Below, piece after piece: positions 51,401 through 57,400 of a DNA stretch of 64,000 bases. Below the pieces are notes generated by a model. It made no database searches. It was not told the DNA's origin and saw nothing but the letters and a program-made list of their open reading frames with translations. The stretch's first letter is position 1; the number at the start of each line of letters is the position of its first letter. The stretch covers positions 8,928,001 through 8,992,000 of the forward strand of contig CM082592.2 of the NCBI GenBank assembly GCA_040954595.2, given 5' to 3'. The stretch is from Balanoglossus misakiensis (taxonomy: Eukaryota > Hemichordata). The position numbers were made by a program, and so were the translations under genes.

Positions 51401-54400
51401 ACAATGGACAATATTGATGTTCTGTATGTGGTGTGTTATATTCATTTCCCTCATGTCATCAATTTCATTGACGTTATTTATAAGTAATAGCTGGATATAT
51501 TATAATAGGGTTACTTTTAATATACAGCTGTCATGAGAATCGCTCACGGATTCTATTGTAGCTGTCACTGTGTAGAAATATCAGATTCAGTTTTAAATTT
51601 TGTCTGCCTGTCAGGGTTATGATGGCCTTTTTTCACTTTATGTTGTGTGTATTATTATTATTATTATGGAATTTCAAACTGCATATCAGATGTGTTACTA
51701 CACACTATAAAATTGTTTTCATTAGGAAGTACTAGCTCTGCTTTATATATGTCAGAAATGGATAAACTAAGATTATTACAATAAACAGTTTTGGATACAC
51801 AGGTTTCATCACACGTCATGTCGCAACCATGAATACACAGTATTTGCACATTCTGATTATTCAATTAAAATGAGAATTAACTCTACGTTTATTCCTAATG
51901 CAAACATATACATGCCTGACAAATATTACATTTCACAGTGTACACCAGCAATTGTTGAATATAGACAAATATTGGAATGGTGACACTTCGTGATATATGG
52001 GAACGTGCAGTCATTAAAACATGTTAGCTTTTTGAGTTAGACATGGTTTCGGGCTGACTCATCTAAATTAGAAATTTCAGAAAGATAATTTCAGAGGGGA
52101 GCAGGTTACGTAGGAGATTGTACAATAATATTGAATGCACAGGTGTGATTAATTTAATAGTTCAGAATTTTTTATTTCAAATTTATGCATTTATGCAAAC
52201 CAGCAGGAGGTGACCACATATCACCCTTGTATAGTCATACATGAGGTCAGGTAAAAGGTCACCAGGGCATCAGAAGTTCATATAAATTTACTCTCATTTT
52301 TATTGATCAGTATCATTCACGGAGGAAGCGACAATAAAATGAGCTAAAAGGAGCAAACTCTCTTTCTGTGTTCATAAAAGAAATGCTTTCAGGCAGTAAA
52401 ACCAATTTAACGACAGATCTTCCCAACAAAAGAAGAGGAGATCTTAATTTTCATTACACGGAATTGTCTCTGTGATAAAATGAATGGGAGAATATAGACA
52501 ATATGCTAGATGCCAAAAACATTACAGTTCTGTTGGCTGTATCACCATGGTAACAAAGAAATGGGTATGTTAGCCATGAGTGCCTTAGACACAAAGGTCA
52601 TCGACCCTTCCATATATTCACAGTCAATTCCTGACATATTTCAGGAAAATTTACCCAGTTTCAATATTGGCATTTGGCTGTTTTTGCTACCAAATGAAAA
52701 TTCTTCCATGTTTTCACTTGATAGGATGAGAAACATATCCTTAAAAACATATCCTTATTATGACAACAGCTGCATTTATATTCCATAAACGAAATAACCA
52801 ATCAAGTGATGAAAAGTGTGCTTTTCTCTGTGAAAACCAAGCCAACATGCATACTATACCCAATACAGATGTGCATATTGTGATTCAAAATCTATAATTT
52901 TTATACCGCTTTTTGACCAGGACATGCCATTCTGATTCAAAAAGGTGGTGCTATCTGACAGAGAAATGAGAAAAGCCGGCAGCACCGCAGTCATAGCCCC
53001 TGAAAAGTGATGTGAGCCTCAGAACAAAGATGCAGAAGTGGATACAGGAAAAGGCAATTGTGTGTCTGTTAGCATCTGCTGTTGCCTTGACTACTCACCC
53101 TCCCCTGGTATGCCGGCCTGCCTGTTGCCAGTAAGCGTGCCTCCTGCCGGAGTCTTTCCTGTGTTGATGAAGCATGGCATGAAAGCAGGTGTGACAATGG
53201 AATGGGTGGATCTGAACCCTGGGGGACGGCAGGCGTGTGGGAGAATGGTGCCAACTGTCTTGTCCTGTAACTTATACTCAACTGTCGGACAATGAACAAC
53301 AAGACCGGGCGACCAATACAGCCTTACAAACTTTTCTTTTTCATGTTCAAATAAGTAGCGTGGTAACACTTTTAAATGAATATTCCTCATATCAATACAG
53401 CAAAACACATCAGACGAGAGAAGATAGACCACTGTGAAGATCGTTCCAACCTTTGTGTAGAGTTTGAACGATGCAGGCGATGAGTGAGAGAGAGACTGAA
53501 AAAGACAACCTTCAGACTATTGACACCCAACAATAACAGAAGGGGAGCTGTACAATACAAGTACCAGATGCTACCACCAGAAAAGAAAGAAACTATAATT
53601 TCAGTGACATCTCAAGGTACCAAGAGAACACCTGGAATCGTACACGGTTAATGGTATTTCTCAGAAATCCATTTGCAGTCAGAGGTGAAAAGTCACAGGT
53701 CTTTACAGAGGTTTTGGAAGTCTACGAGTGTTACACTTTCGCATGCAGTTTACCAGTACAGTTTGAAGACTCATGCAAAATTAAGTCACAATGTACCATG
53801 GTTTCGTGTGAAAAGATGTCTGTATTTAGAGTCCCAGAAAAGTTTAGTGCACTGACACTTCATGTACAGGAAACTGAAGGAAATAATCCCACATAACATT
53901 TTGCCAACTGTGACAGCAACAATAAAAAGAATAGGTTTCTGCATGCACGTATGGCTTGACTGACGCGCGATATTGGCTGCTCTAACAGATAGCGCCCTCA
54001 TAGGTGAATTTGTCGGCTTATAACTCGCATTTCTGTGAAAAACAGCGCTTATGAAAAGCTGAACCATTTCCCCAAATTGACCAAGTGAGGGCAGCATTGC
54101 AACCAACGGCAACTTACCCCGATTCCAGTGGAGATCTGTCTCTGAAGGCGGAGTTGTTCCTTGGCATGTTGTTTGACTATGCTTTCCAGTTGTGCTCGGT
54201 CAGTGAACAATTGACTATTCTGTGGGACAAATTGGAAAAGATCATTCCATTCCATAGGTGTTTATTCAATTACATACAAATCAAAGTAAATATGTGAACC
54301 ATGAAGTCATTTTCAGTCGATCAGATCTTCAATTCCCCCTCACCCCCCAAAAAAATGTTTGTGAACGATATTGTAATTCCTGTCAATTTCCTTCATTCCA

Positions 54401-57400
54401 CTCACCTCTACATTGGGATCCGGTTGACTGACTTTGAGTTTGGTCACTTCCCTCTTCAGTTCATCAATCTCCTTGTCTTTCGTCAGCACCTTCTGGGCGT
54501 GGTCGGCTAAATCCTTCGCCCTTTGCCGAGCAAACACCTTCTTGTAGTGGTCGATGTCCTGGGACAGCCCAGGGCTCCCTTCCTTGGATTTCTGCAGGAA
54601 GAGAGTGGAAATCAGTGATGTCATACTCAAAAATCAGTGATGTCACCATAAAATTATGTTGACAACAACTCTTCCATGGTACATCTACTACAAATGACTT
54701 TGATTTTTGGCTTTTCTGTAAATGTTGTAAAATCTCACAAAACCACATCCAGTGATTAAAAAGAGTAGGTGATTACATACAAAATAACTTGTTTCATGAC
54801 ATAAAATTATGAAGTCTTTATTTAATAATGAAATGAAACAGTGGTAAAAAAGGTGAAAAGAAGTTTTAATATTTTAACATTTTATTTGGGTTTGCCTGCA
54901 AAAAAGAGTACCGTAGCAGACATATATGGAACACAGATGGAAGTGTCCTCAAATGACCCCAACTGTGACTGTCAAAATGTCTGACTTGTTATTAGTGAAA
55001 ATGACAGTTTATATAAAAATACAGAAGAACTGATGGATGCTTTATTGAAAAGAATTAAGATTGTGATTTACTGGAGCCTAAAGATCTGTTAAAAGATAAT
55101 AATACAGTGAATCTTTTTTGTGCATATTGCTTGTTCTATTTATCAAATTTCTTATAGATCATGATGTTTACTTCTGAAACAGGTCTTTTCATAAAGCCAT
55201 GACGTCATGCGTCAACCATAAAATACAGTATAAAGTCACTGTGGTTTTGCGACTGGTTGATGTGTTTCCTGTTGACGATTACTGGCTGGAGGTTGCAGCG
55301 ACATCACTCAAACTCTGACCACAACCGAGGCCCAGCCTAGTGTTCACATGTGAAACACATAGGCACTCTATATGAAATGACATCTAATGCAACAATATTG
55401 TTACACAGCAAATCACTGGCAAAACTTGCAAAAAGACAGACACACAAAAAGCAAGCAGTTGGGAAGCACAATTAAGCCACGGTGATCATGTGCAAACAAA
55501 AACCACATTATTTCATTCATATTTCGTTTTCACAGACATCAAAAACTCTATAGTACTGATCTATACCTGAATTTTTTCATACTTACAATATAGAACAAGG
55601 GAAGACTAACATTTACCGAGATGAGAATAGTGAGCCCTAAATACATTGTAATTATCAATTTCAAATTTGACAGGCAGTAGGCAGATGATTATTTGTTCAG
55701 TGGACATAAAGTATATATTGTAAATTGTATGGCGGTGGATAGTTTAAGGTGATTGATTATTTTGGCGTGGATGTGGAACAGCTGGCATATATTAGGCTGT
55801 ATAAGCCGGGTCGCATGCTGTGTGTTATTTTCAGGCTGAAACTAAGTCTAATATTTGCAAGCAGACTTTCTAAATAAGGGGCACCTGGATGTGTGTCTGT
55901 GTGGGTTGCCACAATGGAAATATAATGTGCAAAGCTGCCATCTGTTTTGTGATGTTTTTATATATCATATTTGTTTAATAATATCTGTTCTCATTTAGTA
56001 AAATATCACGAAATATGTTTTGCTGGGAGGGCAAGATCTCTTTGGTTACTGGTAGTCCTCAGACCAATGTCGGCCATCAGACCACCAGTGTCAGTTGTCG
56101 AGCCACCACACATCAGTGGTCAGGACACTGTCAATCAGAAAGTGACCTTCAGGATATGTTTTTTTAGTTGAACACTGATCACGTTCATAGACAAATGTGG
56201 TCCATTTAATGATTTATCAGGGCGTTTGTAAGAAATTTAAATTTTGTGTTTATCCCTATTTGTTTAGATTCTTTGAAAAGATCTTGAAACTTGTTCTGTG
56301 CTGGACCAGTTCACTGTGCTTAAAAGGGGGAGTTCACCCACTCACCTGGTTAACAGACATGTGAGAATGACGAGTTACATGTAATATTAGCGCGGACTTA
56401 GTCTATGTATACGTACGGAATACGAATACATGTAACCGGAATGACGGTTCGTGCTGACATTCCCATACGTCCAGCAGGAACAAGATGTTTGAAGTTTGTC
56501 CGGGGTTTAAGACTGTTGCTAAAATTAGACAGATTACATGTACCAGTTCCTGTGCAAACACACAGGCGCTGGAGGGATATCTGTAAAGGTTGATAGCCAT
56601 AGGCATGGCAACAGGCGTATTTGCATTGCAAAACTGTGTGGAAGTTCATGAGTGTGTTAATTCAGGTGTGTGTGTGAAACAGGGGGCTCCACAGTGGGAG
56701 CGAAAACCGAGCAGCCCTGCATGTTGGGATGCTGAGAGAGTTCAAGAGAGGAGGTGACCCATTTGCGGGAGAATGCTGCAACGTACCTGTGGGGTGTCGG
56801 GCTGAAAGAGCTGCAGTATTAAATCCATTGCTGCAAATGCTTCTGCAGGCTACACCAGCAGTAAACTAAGAACCTTCATTACTAGGGGAGTGGAGTTCGG
56901 TGGGCATCAAGTGCCTTACATAACGACTTAACCAAGTCTCAGCTTTTACAAGTGGGTGTCAGACAACAGCTACATGGTTGTTCGGGGACCATCGAAGAAC
57001 ACCACATATACACACACAGACAGATCACTCAAGATACGTGTTTGTGTCCATGTGAACTGTGAAGGAATTTGCATGACACCCTCACGAGTCCATGGCACAG
57101 TGTATTGTGCCGCGGTTCTCTCAAGACAATAGGTGCATGCCATTCTCTTTGTATCGAATGCAGAAATAATTGATTTTTCCGCCACGAAAGCATCAGTGTC
57201 CACAGATTAGCGGGTAAATGACCAACGCTATGTTTACATCAACAAAACACAGCCGAGTTTGCGTTTTGTCTACTCCGTTCTCTGGGACTAAAAGTTCGTA
57301 AACACAAGTGTCTTGTCAGTTTGGGGTTCTTAACAAGGGGAGAGTTTACTAAAATTGTACTATCAAATTATGTTCTCGCAGAAACCACGACCTTGTGTGG

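Larger units (their letters stand above)
37214..53098. other. Largest intron (15.9 kb) between exons 5 and 6
   Basis: Contains a MITE-like copy, a long hairpin, a diverged local duplication, microsatellite and C-tract, an RFX-type palindrome, and two short exon candidates. Otherwise it is single-copy-looking AT-rich sequence. Confidence 0.7.

Noticed and set aside
56346-56402. Frame ending CAG|GTGAGT that could give a start MSVNQ
   Set aside because: Poor start context and weak acceptor; less convincing than the candidate at 56787.
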